NCBI GenBank assembly: GCA_038206395.1
Contig: JBBRAX010000001.1
Location: forward strand, 186,001 to 250,000
DNA: 64,000 bases
Source of the DNA: JAGSPQ01 sp038206395
Lineage (GTDB): Bacteria > Myxococcota > Myxococcia > Myxococcales > Myxococcaceae
Reading direction: 5' to 3'
The position numbers and the translations under genes were made by a program. Of this stretch, positions 25,999 through 34,517 are shown in pieces (position 1 is the first letter of the stretch; each line of letters begins with the position of its first letter). The notes under the pieces were generated by a model that had not been told where the DNA came from, made no database searches, and saw only the letters and a list, made by a program, of their open reading frames with translations.

Positions 25999-28238
25999 TT
26001 CTTGCAGCTCAGCGGGATCACCTGGCCGTCGGCCTTGTTGTGCTCGACGGTGACCGAGGTGTTGATCGCATCCCCCCCGCGGCGACCCTTCTTCGGGCAG
26101 CGGTACATGAGGGTGAAGCTGCCGGGGAACAATGGGTACGGCTTGTTGGGCTGAAACGACGTGTTGTCGTGAACGATCGTCGTCCCCGTCGGAGCAGCGA
26201 ACCGCACCATCGTCTTCCCCGAGTCCGTCAGCTGCGTCGGCGCTTCGGGCGGCAGATCGTCCGAGCCTTCGATGCGCCCCGCGTCGCTGCCCATCACGGG
26301 CTGCGGTTTGCGTTCGGGGCGCGCCCAGAGAATCAGCAGCAGCCCGAGAATGAGCACGGCCAGAAACGCGAAGACCGCGATTAGCCACGGCTTGCGAACG
26401 AGCAGCGCGTCATTGGCGGGCGGAGGCGTCGACTTGCGGCGCACCACCGGCTTGAGGTCGGGCTCTGAGTTGGCCCGGAAATCCATCGTCGATTCTTCGT
26501 CGGCAGCGTCGTACGAGACGGCGTCGTCGCCGTCGGCGAAAGTGTCCGACGCAGACGGCCCCGCGCGCGTCTCTTCGGCGGGCATCGGGTTCGCCGGGTT
26601 GCTGCGGAGGTTCGATGGCCGCGCGCCGTTGGTCGAAGGCTCCTCAGGCAGGTACGACGGCACGGGAGGCGGCGGCCTTTCGCGATCCCGCTCGTAAGAA
26701 GGCATGTCGCGGCTCCGCCGGATGACGGCGGGCGGGGGTGGCTGAGCGGGTAGCTCGGCCGGGGTCAGCTCGACCAGCGAGTCTCCTGTCTGCAGCCGGC
26801 CCGACTGGCTGATCGCGGTGGCTTCGATCGACTCGACGGGCGGGGCCGACATGCGCGGCGACGCCAGCAGCGGCACGGTGTTCTCGCCTTCACCCACGTC
26901 GGTCACCGCAGGCCCGGGCTGCGACTGCCGCGACGGCGTGTTCGGCACGGTGATGATCGACGGCTGCGGCGGCCGGCCACCCAACGCGCGCGCAATGTCG
27001 GCGGGCCTGACCGTCTGGGTGCGGTTCTCGGCCAGCGCCGGGGCGGTGAGCGTGCCCGACTCGGGCGTCGGCCGGCGGCCCACCGACGGGTGCACAGCGT
27101 CTTCGATCAGCGCGGTCACGATCGGCTTGGTGGTCTCTTCGTTGATGTTCTTGAAGGGCCCCAGCGGCACCGTCGGGCTCGAGCTGCTGCGCGGGGGCAC
27201 GGCCACCGCAGGCGCCGTCGGCACGCCTTCCGTGATGCGGCGCTTCGGCGTGCCTTCGACGGTGGTGCGTTCGCTGCGCGCGTTGGGAGGAATGAAGATC
27301 GAGGTGCGTTCTTCCTGATCGCCGAAGAGCTTGTCGACGTAGTCGACGACCGTGCTGAGCGTGGTAGGCGCTTCCTTGCGAAGCCACGCCTCGAGATCCG
27401 CGTGCACTTCGCCCGCCTGCTGGTAGCGCCGGCTGCGGTCTTTGAGCAGGCACCGCATGATGATGCGCGACAGCTCGACGGGGTAACCATTCTGGGTCAG
27501 GTGGGGCGGCGGCGGGTCTTCGGCGCGGATCGCGTAGATCACGGCCTCGGTGGTCGGCTTGTAGAACGGGCTCTTCCCGGTGGTGACCTCGTAGAGCATC
27601 GTGCCGATCGCAAAGAGGTCGGCTCGGTGATCGATGCGGTCTTGAGAGAGCTGCTCTGGCGAGAGGTAGAGGAACTTGCCCTTGATGACGCCGGGCTTGC
27701 TGCGTTCCATGAAGCTGGTGGCCTTGGCGATGCCGAAGTCGACCAGCTTCACTTCGCCGCGGTAGCCGACCATCAGGTTCTGCGGGCTGACGTCGCGGTG
27801 GATGATGCCCAGCGGCTTGCCGTCGCTGCCCGTCTTGTTGTGCGCGTAGTGAAGGCCTTCACAGAGCCGCGCGGTGAGCCAGGCGGCGATGTCGGGCGGC
27901 ACCACCGACGCGCGCTTCTGTTCCTGCTGAAGAATCTTGCGCAGGTCGACGCCTTCGATGAACTCCATCGCGATGAAGATCGAGCCCTCGAGCTGCCCGA
28001 GCTCGTGCATCTGGATGATGTACGGGTGGTGCAGCTGGGCCGCGATGCGCGCCTCGTCGAGGAACATGCGCACGAACTCGGTCTCTTGCGCGAGGTACGG
28101 CAGGATCCGCTTGATGACGACCAGCGTGTCGGTGGCGGGATCCTTCGCGAGGTAGAGCTCCGCCATTCCGCCGACGGCCAGCCGCTTGAGCAGCAGATAC
28201 TTCCCGAAGGGAACCGCGTTTTGAGGACCAGTCGTCAA
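25995..28238 (-). CDS. Hanks-type serine/threonine protein kinase with one transmembrane helix (747 aa)
   Basis: The kinase domain occupies about residues 10-280: glycine loop RLAVGGMAELYLAKD, Lys in TLVVIKRILP, catalytic loop IIHRDVSPQNLMV, DFGIAKA, and the activation segment LYLSPEQLSQDR. A long Pro/Ser/Arg-rich linker follows. A single transmembrane helix lies at about 617-640 (WLIAVFAFLAVLILGLLLIL), and a small extracytoplasmic PEGA-like beta domain ends at SCKN. The start is taken as TTG at 28238, overlapping the upstream dehydrogenase stop as TTGA, so it is translationally coupled. The stop lies in the palindromic element. Phosphorylation targets are unknown. Confidence 0.9.
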   Translation of the reverse strand: MTTGPQNAVPFGKYLLLKRLAVGGMAELYLAKDPATDTLVVIKRILPYLAQETEFVRMFLDEARIAAQLHHPYIIQMHELGQLEGSIFIAMEFIEGVDLRKILQQEQKRASVVPPDIAAWLTARLCEGLHYAHNKTGSDGKPLGIIHRDVSPQNLMVGYRGEVKLVDFGIAKATSFMERSKPGVIKGKFLYLSPEQLSQDRIDHRADLFAIGTMLYEVTTGKSPFYKPTTEAVIYAIRAEDPPPPHLTQNGYPVELSRIIMRCLLKDRSRRYQQAGEVHADLEAWLRKEAPTTLSTVVDYVDKLFGDQEERTSIFIPPNARSERTTVEGTPKRRITEGVPTAPAVAVPPRSSSSPTVPLGPFKNINEETTKPIVTALIEDAVHPSVGRRPTPESGTLTAPALAENRTQTVRPADIARALGGRPPQPSIITVPNTPSRQSQPGPAVTDVGEGENTVPLLASPRMSAPPVESIEATAISQSGRLQTGDSLVELTPAELPAQPPPPAVIRRSRDMPSYERDRERPPPPVPSYLPEEPSTNGARPSNLRSNPANPMPAEETRAGPSASDTFADGDDAVSYDAADEESTMDFRANSEPDLKPVVRRKSTPPPANDALLVRKPWLIAVFAFLAVLILGLLLILWARPERKPQPVMGSDAGRIEGSDDLPPEAPTQLTDSGKTMVRFAAPTGTTIVHDNTSFQPNKPYPLFPGSFTLMYRCPKKGRRGGDAINTSVTVEHNKADGQVIPLSCKN

Positions 28239-29086
28239 TACTTGTAGAAGCCCTCGCCGGACTTCTTCCCAAGCATACCTGCGCGCACCATTTTCTTGAG
28301 CAGCTGGGGCGGGCGAAAGGTGGGAGAGCCGAGCTCGGCGTAGAGGTACTCGGCAATGGCGAGACGAATGTCGAGCCCGACGAGATCTCCGAGCTTCAGG
28401 GGACCCATCGGGTAGCCGTAGCCGAGCTCCATCGCGCGGTCGATGTCTTCGGCCGAGGCGACTCCTTCTTCCAGCATGCGAATGGCTTCGAGACCGACCG
28501 CGACCCCGAGGCGCGTCGACGCGAAGCCCGGCGAGTCCTTCACCACCACCAGCTGCTTGCCGATCTTCTCGCCGAAGGCGCGGGCGGCGGCGATCGCGGC
28601 GTCCGACGTCTGGTAGGCCCGCACGATCTCGAGCAGCTTCATCAGGTGCACGGGGTTGAAGAAGTGCATGCCGACGACGCGCTGCGGGTTCGTCGCCGAC
28701 GCAGCGATCTCGGTCAGCGACAGCGAGCTGGTGTTGCTGGCGAGCAGGGCGTCGGGCGCGCAGATGGCCGAGAGCTCCCTGAAGATCTTCTGCTTCAAGT
28801 CCATCTTTTCGGGCACCGCCTCGATCACCAGCTGGCACGGCGCGAGGTCGGCCAGAGAGGCGGTCGCGGTGATTCGCTTCATCGCGGCGTCGCGATCTTC
28901 CGCGGTCACCTTCTTCTTCTCGAACCCGACGTCGAGGTTCTTCCGGATCTTGTCGACGCCCGTCTGCGCGAGCGCCGCGGTGATGTCGTAGAGGAAAACG
29001 GAGTAGCCCGCCGTCGCGCAAACCTGCGCGATGCCGTGGCCCATGGTGCCGGCGCCGAGGACGCCGACGTGGGTGATTGTGTTCAT
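28235..29086 (-). CDS. 3-hydroxyacyl-CoA (3-hydroxybutyryl-CoA) dehydrogenase (283 aa)
   Basis: The NAD-binding Rossmann motif is VGVLGAGTMGHGIAQ at residues 7-21. The catalytic His-Glu region includes VIEAVPEKMDLK and GMHFFNPVHLMKLLE, and the C-terminal domain has GYGYPMGPLKLGDLVGLD. This is the short single-domain type (PaaH/Hbd). It oxidises 3-hydroxyacyl-CoA to 3-ketoacyl-CoA in beta-oxidation or butyryl pathways. It follows the enoyl-CoA hydratase by 66 bp, which supplies its substrate, and overlaps the kinase start. Confidence 0.93.
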   Translation of the reverse strand: MNTITHVGVLGAGTMGHGIAQVCATAGYSVFLYDITAALAQTGVDKIRKNLDVGFEKKKVTAEDRDAAMKRITATASLADLAPCQLVIEAVPEKMDLKQKIFRELSAICAPDALLASNTSSLSLTEIAASATNPQRVVGMHFFNPVHLMKLLEIVRAYQTSDAAIAAARAFGEKIGKQLVVVKDSPGFASTRLGVAVGLEAIRMLEEGVASAEDIDRAMELGYGYPMGPLKLGDLVGLDIRLAIAEYLYAELGSPTFRPPQLLKKMVRAGMLGKKSGEGFYKY

Positions 29087-29152
29087 GGTTTGAATGGCCC
29101 CGGCGCGACGGTAGCAGCGCGCGCCAGAGAGGGGCTGGCTTTTTGGGCTGGC

Positions 29153-29905
29153 TCACTTACTCGGCCGGGCCCGGTTCAAAAACGCAGTCATCCGGTCGCG
29201 CTTTTCGGGCGAGTCGAACAACAGCGCCTGGCCGAGGCGTTCAACCGACTGGGCGCTCTCGCCGCGGGCCAGCGTGTTCAACGACACCTTCGCCACCTGC
29301 ACTGCGAGGGGAGCGTTCTTCGCGATCATCGCGGCGAGCTCGAACGCAGAGGACAGCGCGTCAATGTCGACGAGCCGTTCGAACATCCCCCACCCGTTTG
29401 CTTCCTCTGCGTCGACGATGCGGCCAGTGAAGACGAGCTCTTTTGCGCGGCCAAGGCCCACCAGCCGGGGCAGGCGCCAGGTGCCACCCGCCGCCGGGTA
29501 GATGCCCAACGTGACCTCAGGCAGCCCAATCTTCGCTTTGCGCGACGCGACGCGAAGGTCGCACGCCAGCGCGAGCTCGAGCCCGCCCCCCAGCGCAAAC
29601 CCATCGATTGCCGCGATCGTCGGCCGCGGAAAATCTTCGAGCTTCTGAAACAGGTTCTGGTTCACTCCCCAGAAGCCTTCCCGGTGCGTTCGCTCGCGCA
29701 GCTCGGCGATGTCGGCGCCGCCCGCAAAAGCCTTGCCGCCCGCCCCCGACAGCACCACGCACTTCACCGCGTCTTCGACCGCCCAGGCATCGAGCTGGGT
29801 GTGAAGCGCGTTGATCATCTCGACGTTGATCGCGTTGCGCACCTCGGGCCGGTTGAGCTCGAGGTGCCCGACGCCGTCGGGACGTATGGTGACGTTGAGA
29901 ATCAC
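29153..29905 (-). CDS. Enoyl-CoA hydratase/isomerase (250 aa)
   Basis: Crotonase-fold signatures are LNRPEVRNAINVEM, the oxyanion-hole segment AFAGGADIAEL, and AAIDGFALGGGLELALACD, followed by GIYPAAGGTWRLPRLVG, which includes one catalytic-Glu region. It hydrates trans-2-enoyl-CoA to 3-hydroxyacyl-CoA, feeding the adjacent dehydrogenase. The GTG start at 29905 overlaps the stop of the upstream lipoprotein gene (GTGA). That is an odd coupling of an exported lipoprotein to a beta-oxidation enzyme. Confidence 0.92.
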   Translation of the reverse strand: MILNVTIRPDGVGHLELNRPEVRNAINVEMINALHTQLDAWAVEDAVKCVVLSGAGGKAFAGGADIAELRERTHREGFWGVNQNLFQKLEDFPRPTIAAIDGFALGGGLELALACDLRVASRKAKIGLPEVTLGIYPAAGGTWRLPRLVGLGRAKELVFTGRIVDAEEANGWGMFERLVDIDALSSAFELAAMIAKNAPLAVQVAKVSLNTLARGESAQSVERLGQALLFDSPEKRDRMTAFLNRARPSK

Positions 29906-31023
29906 AGCCCTGCGTCGTACACGCCGACCAGCTCGGTGCAGTCAGCCGGGTACAGCACGTAGGTGTAGTCGTTGGTCGTGCCGGGGACGACGCCCTTGTT
30001 GCGGCGATCGGTGGTGGCGGCGCAGTTGGTTCCGCCGTCCTCGCACTGGGCGTGTGAGTAGGTGTCGTAGACGGCGGTGATGCCGTTGGGGAACACGACG
30101 CTGCCGCCGTCGAGCACCATCTTCCGGTAGTCGCAGCGCACCGTGAGACCGCCATCTGACTGGATGCGATCGAAGGTGTTGAAGTTGTTCACCAGGATCC
30201 CGCCCGTCACTTCGAAGCCGAAGTACGTGTTGTCGGTGGTGTCGAGCGAGATGCGCTTCATCGCCATCGGGCTCGGGTTGGTGATCGCCAGCGGGCCCGG
30301 GACGAAGACGCGCACGGCCTGGAAGTCGGGGTTCGGGCGGTTGTTGCCCATCATCGAGTCACCGAAGCCGGCCGGCGCCATCGGGGCCGACAGCGGCGTG
30401 CCCGCGTCGACGAGCGTGATCTTAATCGGAGCGGCCGGGTTGTAGAACGTGTTGTCGGACTTGCGGCAGCTGAACTGACTCTTGAGCGTGAGCCGGTACG
30501 CGATGCGATCGGTGAACTGCGACTGGCGAAAGGTGTACCCCTCGATGTCGACGACATCGCCAACCTTGAACTCGTACTGCGCGGGGACGCTGGGGTCCTG
30601 GAAGACCTTGTCGACGTAAATCGCCTGCTTCGGGTTGCCCGGCTCGGCGACCCAGAACTGCGCCGAGTAGTCGCCCTGCCCGCCCTTGAAGTTGTTCGCG
30701 AACGACGTGATCACCACGTTCTTCAAGGTGACCTTCTCGCTGCAGAACGGCGCGCCCTTGATCGCCGACACCGTGGTGCCGCCGTCGTAGGTGAAGCTGC
30801 TGCCGCCGCCGCCCGCGCCACCCGACCCGCCCGTGCCGCCGCCCGTCATCTGGGTTCCGCCGCCGGCGCCCGTGCCTCCGCCGGCGCCCGTGCCGCCGCC
30901 GGTGCCCGTGCCGCCGCCGGTGCCCGTGCCTCCGCCGCCGCCGGTCGACCCGCGGGGGCCACACGCGACGGAAACAGACAAGACTGCGACTGCTGCGAAC
31001 AACGAGAGCGAGCGAAGCTGCAT
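29902..31023 (-). CDS. Gly/Thr-rich lipoprotein with a beta-rich, Cys-containing domain (373 aa)
   Basis: The start is ATG at 31023, preceded by AGGAG. A signal peptide with lipobox SVSVAC is followed by a low-complexity linker of GTGGG and GAGGG repeats (about residues 27-75). The remaining 290 residues form a soluble domain (SFTYDGGTTVSAIKGAPFCS, and later KVGDVVDIEGYTF like an OB-fold nucleic-acid-binding or exonuclease-associated strand set) of unknown function. Paired cysteines suggest disulphides. It heads a minus-strand gene run with the enoyl-CoA hydratase and diverges from the oxidoreductase across 83 bp. Confidence 0.8.
   Translation of the reverse strand: MQLRSLSLFAAVAVLSVSVACGPRGSTGGGGGTGTGGGTGTGGGTGAGGGTGAGGGTQMTGGGTGGSGGAGGGGSSFTYDGGTTVSAIKGAPFCSEKVTLKNVVITSFANNFKGGQGDYSAQFWVAEPGNPKQAIYVDKVFQDPSVPAQYEFKVGDVVDIEGYTFRQSQFTDRIAYRLTLKSQFSCRKSDNTFYNPAAPIKITLVDAGTPLSAPMAPAGFGDSMMGNNRPNPDFQAVRVFVPGPLAITNPSPMAMKRISLDTTDNTYFGFEVTGGILVNNFNTFDRIQSDGGLTVRCDYRKMVLDGGSVVFPNGITAVYDTYSHAQCEDGGTNCAATTDRRNKGVVPGTTNDYTYVLYPADCTELVGVYDAGL
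30852..30950 (-). repeat. 18-bp tandem repeats encoding the Gly-Thr/Ala-Gly linker
   Basis: Near-identical 18-bp units (GCCGCCGCCGGTGCCCGT and close variants on the plus strand) run in tandem within the lipoprotein gene. They encode (GTGGGT)n/(GAGGGT)n. The unit is a multiple of three, so copy-number change would lengthen or shorten the linker without a frameshift. Confidence 0.8.
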
Positions 31024-31106
31024 CGGGGACTTCTCCTGTGGATTTTCGACCTGCGGCCTCTTACAAGCGCGCGCCATTGGCAGCAAGCCACGCAAAGGTG
31101 ACGATC

Positions 31107-32138
31107 ATGAAAGCGGTTGGTTTCTCACGTCACGGCGGCCCCGAGGTCCTCGAACAGCTCGAGCTGCCGGTGCCCGAGCCGAAAGCGCGGGAAGTGCGGA
31201 TCAAAGTGAAGGCCGTCGCGCTGAACCACCTCGATGTGTGGACGCGCAAGGGCTGGCCCGGGCTCAAGCTGCAGCTGCCCCACGTGCTCGGCAGCGACAT
31301 CGCCGGCGTCGTCGACGCAGCGGGCTCGGAAGTGACCGACGTCGCTGCGGGGCTCGAGGTGGTGGTGAACCCGGGCATCTCGTGCGGCGCGTGCGAGCGC
31401 TGCCTGCGCGGCGAAGACAACCTGTGCCGCACCTACCGGATCCTCGGCGAGCATCTGCCGGGCGGCTACGCCGAGTACGTCTGCGTGCCGCGGCAGAACA
31501 TCCTTCCGAAGCCGAAGGGCATGCCTTTCGAACAGGCCGCGTGTTTGCCGCTGACGTTCCTGACCGCGTGGACGATGCTGGTTCGCCGCGCGCAGCTGGT
31601 CGCGGGCGAGACGGTGCTGATCCAGGCCGGCGGGTCGGGCGTGGGCAGCGCGGGGATCCAGATCGCGAAGCTGCTGGGCGCAAAGGTCATCGCCACGGGC
31701 TCGACCGACGCGAAGCTGCAGAAGGCGAAGGAGCTCGGCGCGGATCACCTGATCAACTACACGACCCACGACTTCGTCGAAGAAGTGAAGCGGCTCACGA
31801 ACAAGAAGCTGGTCGACGTCGTGTTCGAGCACGTCGGCGGTGAGACCTTCGAGAAGAGCATCAACTGCCTTCCCTACGGCGGCCGCCTCGTCACCTGCGG
31901 AGCGACCAGCGGCAACGAGGTGAAGCTCAACCTCACCGTGCTCTTCTACAAGCGCATCTCGCTGCTGGGCTCGACCATGGGCAGCAAGGGTGACCTCTTC
32001 CGCATCCTGCAGCTGGTGGAAGACGGGAAGCTGAAGCCGGTGCTCGACCGCACGCTGCCGCTCGAGCAGGCGGCCGATGCGCACCAGTTGCTCAGCAACC
32101 GCCAGAGCTTTGGAAACGTCGTCCTCACCGTGAGCTGA
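31107..32138 (+). CDS. Zinc-type alcohol dehydrogenase / quinone oxidoreductase (343 aa)
   Basis: A medium-chain dehydrogenase. The N-terminal GroES-like domain has HVLGSDIAGVVDAAG and the structural-zinc loop CGACERCLRGEDNLC (four Cys). The NAD(P)-binding GGSGVGSAGIQIAKLLGA and the YGGRLVTCGATSG segment follow. ATG at 31107 has AAGGTGA upstream, and upstream in-frame codons lie in the divergent promoter region. The catalytic-zinc His of true ADHs is not obvious, so a reductase acting on enones or quinones is possible. It is 4 bp from the thiolase gene. Confidence 0.88.
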   Translation: MKAVGFSRHGGPEVLEQLELPVPEPKAREVRIKVKAVALNHLDVWTRKGWPGLKLQLPHVLGSDIAGVVDAAGSEVTDVAAGLEVVVNPGISCGACERCLRGEDNLCRTYRILGEHLPGGYAEYVCVPRQNILPKPKGMPFEQAACLPLTFLTAWTMLVRRAQLVAGETVLIQAGGSGVGSAGIQIAKLLGAKVIATGSTDAKLQKAKELGADHLINYTTHDFVEEVKRLTNKKLVDVVFEHVGGETFEKSINCLPYGGRLVTCGATSGNEVKLNLTVLFYKRISLLGSTMGSKGDLFRILQLVEDGKLKPVLDRTLPLEQAADAHQLLSNRQSFGNVVLTVS

Positions 32139-32142
32139 CCCC

Positions 32143-33345
32143 ATGCCCAACGTTTTCATCGTCGATGCCGTGCGAACCCCGATCGGCAAGCACAACGGCT
32201 CGCTGCGATCCGTTCGCGCCGACGACCTCGCGGCGATCGCGATTCGCGCGTTGATGCAGCGCACCGGCGTCGAAGGCGCCACGGTCGACGAGGTCTATTT
32301 CGGCTGCGCGAACCAGGCGGGCGAAGACAACCGCAACGTGGCGCGCATGGCGTTGCTGTTGGCGGGGCTCCCCGAGTCGGTGCCGGCGGCGACGGTGAAC
32401 CGCCTGTGCGGCAGCGGGCTCGAGGCGCTGATCAACGGCGCGCGGATGATCCAGGCGGGCGAGGCCGAGATCGTGGTCGCGGGTGGCGTGGAGTCGATGA
32501 CGCGCGCGCCGTGGTCGATGCCGAAGCCGGCCGAGGGTTTCCCGACCGGCAAGCTCGAGGCCTTCGACACGTCGCTGGGCTGGCGGTACCCGAACCCGAA
32601 GCTCGCCGCGCTCTTCCCGCTGGAACAGATGGGCGAGACGGCCGAGAACGTCGCCGACCAGTGGAAGATTTCGCGCGCGGATCAAGATGCGTTCGCGCTC
32701 GCCTCGCACCAGAAGGCCGTTGCGGCGCAGAAAGAAGGAAGGTTCGCGGCCGAGCTCGTGCCGGTCGAGATCGCGCAGAAGAAGGGGCCTGCGGTGGTGG
32801 TGTCGACCGACGAAGGCCCGCGCGCAGACTCGACGATCGAGAAGCTCGGCACACTGAAGGCCGCATTTCGCGAAGGCGGCACGGTGACGGCGGGGAATTC
32901 GTCGACGCTGAACGACGGCGCGGCGGCGGTGCTGCTGATGTCGGAAGCCGCGCTGGCGAAGTACGGCAAGGCGCCGCTGGCGCGCTACGTCTGCAGTGGC
33001 ACGGCCGGCGTGAGCCCACGCGTGATGGGCGTGGGCCCGGTGCCCGCATCGAAGAAGGCGTTGCAGCGCGCGGGGTGGTCGGCCGCGCAGCTGGACTTGA
33101 TCGAGCTCAACGAAGCGTTCGCTGCGCAGTCGCTGGCGTGCTTGCGAGATCTGCAGCTCGACCCGACAAAGGTGAACGTCAACGGCGGAGCGATCGCCCT
33201 GGGTCACCCGCTCGGCTCCAGCGGCGCGCGGATTGTCGCGACGCTGCTTCACGCGATGAAGGCGCGCGGCGCGAAGAAGGGACTTGCGACGATGTGCATC
33301 GGCGTCGGCCAGGGCATCGCCGCCACCTTCGAGTCGGCCTCGTGA
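32143..33345 (+). CDS. Acetyl-CoA acyltransferase (thiolase II, PcaF-like; 400 aa)
   Basis: Catalytic residues are all visible: nucleophile C89 in VNRLCGSGLEA, H355 in IALGHPLGSSGAR, and C385 in TMCIGVGQG. The CIGVGQG form is common in beta-ketoadipyl-CoA or acetyl-CoA acetyltransferases. It cleaves or forms 3-ketoacyl-CoA, complementing the hydratase and dehydrogenase on the opposite strand. It lies 4 bp after the oxidoreductase and overlaps the next gene by GTGA. Confidence 0.93.
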   Translation: MPNVFIVDAVRTPIGKHNGSLRSVRADDLAAIAIRALMQRTGVEGATVDEVYFGCANQAGEDNRNVARMALLLAGLPESVPAATVNRLCGSGLEALINGARMIQAGEAEIVVAGGVESMTRAPWSMPKPAEGFPTGKLEAFDTSLGWRYPNPKLAALFPLEQMGETAENVADQWKISRADQDAFALASHQKAVAAQKEGRFAAELVPVEIAQKKGPAVVVSTDEGPRADSTIEKLGTLKAAFREGGTVTAGNSSTLNDGAAAVLLMSEAALAKYGKAPLARYVCSGTAGVSPRVMGVGPVPASKKALQRAGWSAAQLDLIELNEAFAAQSLACLRDLQLDPTKVNVNGGAIALGHPLGSSGARIVATLLHAMKARGAKKGLATMCIGVGQGIAATFESAS

Positions 33346-34142
33346 AGCACCCTTTCTTCCATCACCTGAAGGCGCCGCTGCACATCAGCCACCGAGGCGG
33401 CGCAGCGTTGATGCCCGAGAACACCCTGCCCGCTTTCGAGGCGGCGGCGCGGCTGTGGCGCACCGACATGCTCGAGCTCGACATTCAAGCGACGAAGGAC
33501 GGCGAGCTCGTCGTCGCGCACGATCTGACCGTCGACCGCTGTACTGATGCCACGGGTCCCGTTTCTTCATTCACCTGGGCCGAGCTGCAGCAGCTCGACG
33601 CGGCGTACCGGTTCTCACCGAACGAAGGCGACACGTTTCCGATGCGCGGCGCGGGCGTGAAGATCCCGAAGCTGTCCGAAGTGCTGCGGCTCTTCCCGAA
33701 GCTGCGCTTCAACATCGAGCTGAAGAGCGCGGACGCCCTGCCCGGGTTCGTGGATCTCGTTCGCAAAGAGAACGCAGTGAACCGGATCTGCGCGGGCAGC
33801 GAGCACGACGCGATCGCTTTCGAGCTCGCGAAGGCGATGCCCGAGGCGCTGCTGTTCTACCCGCGCGACGCGCTGGCGGCGTTCATCCTGCCGATGAAAG
33901 GCGGCGAGCCGCCGGTCGATGACGCGCGCTTCACGGTGCTCGACATGCCGCTGCACTTTCAGGGCGTGCGGCTGTTCGACGCGGCGCTGCGCGATGAAGC
34001 GGCCAGGCGCGGCAAGTGGATCAACGTGTGGACGATCGACGATCCGTTCGAGATGCGCGAGGTGATCGCCGAAGGCGTCGGCGGCGTGATGACCGACCGC
34101 CCAGATCTGCTCCGCGACGTGATGAACCGGAAGCCGGTTTGA
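33342..34142 (+). CDS. Glycerophosphodiester phosphodiesterase (266 aa)
   Basis: This is a GDPD TIM-barrel protein: ISHRGGAALMPENTLPAF at residues 14-31 (catalytic His, Arg, Glu), followed by ELDIQATKDGELVVAHD (metal ligands and second His), FNIELKS, and the C-terminal INVWTIDDPFEMREVIAEGV. No signal peptide is present, so it is cytoplasmic. It hydrolyses glycerophosphodiesters to glycerol-3-phosphate and an alcohol. The GTG at 33342 overlaps the thiolase stop. It converges on the TPR gene, 3 bp away. Confidence 0.93.
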   Translation: MKHPFFHHLKAPLHISHRGGAALMPENTLPAFEAAARLWRTDMLELDIQATKDGELVVAHDLTVDRCTDATGPVSSFTWAELQQLDAAYRFSPNEGDTFPMRGAGVKIPKLSEVLRLFPKLRFNIELKSADALPGFVDLVRKENAVNRICAGSEHDAIAFELAKAMPEALLFYPRDALAAFILPMKGGEPPVDDARFTVLDMPLHFQGVRLFDAALRDEAARRGKWINVWTIDDPFEMREVIAEGVGGVMTDRPDLLRDVMNRKPV

Positions 34143-34145
34143 GCC

Positions 34146-34517
34146 TCACTGCACCCGCTGCAGCGCTTCCATCATCCGCACCACACCGTCGACCGAGTTG
34201 ATCGCCTGGTGGTGCTTCAGCGCGAGCTTGTAGGCCTCTTTCGCCTCGGTGTTCAGCTGCAGCGCCTCGAACGATCTGCCCAGCGCCTCGCGATCGGCGA
34301 CGCGGTTCGGATCAAGGTTCAGCACCTGCTTCGTCAGCGCCACAGCCTTGAGGAAGAACCCATCGCGCGCGTACAGTCGCCCGGCCTGGGAAAACGCCTC
34401 GGCGGCCGCGATGTCGTCGTGCGATTTCTGCAAGAGATGTCCCAACTTCTGCCAGAGCACGACGTCGTCCGGATGAACGGCGACCTGGACGCGAAGCATC
34501 TCGATCTGCCGCCTCAA
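34146..34517 (-). CDS. Small TPR-like protein (123 aa)
   Basis: The helix-turn-helix pairs LWQKLGHLLQKSHDDIAAAE, FFLKAVALTKQVLNLDPNRV and ALGRSFEALQLNTEAKEAYK form about three TPR-like repeats. The start is TTG at 34517, directly after the TAA of the previous gene (no gap); an ATG six codons in (34499) is an alternative. It is the last gene of the sigma-factor operon. It probably mediates protein-protein contacts, and its partner is unknown. Confidence 0.75.
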   Translation of the reverse strand: MRRQIEMLRVQVAVHPDDVVLWQKLGHLLQKSHDDIAAAEAFSQAGRLYARDGFFLKAVALTKQVLNLDPNRVADREALGRSFEALQLNTEAKEAYKLALKHHQAINSVDGVVRMMEALQRVQ

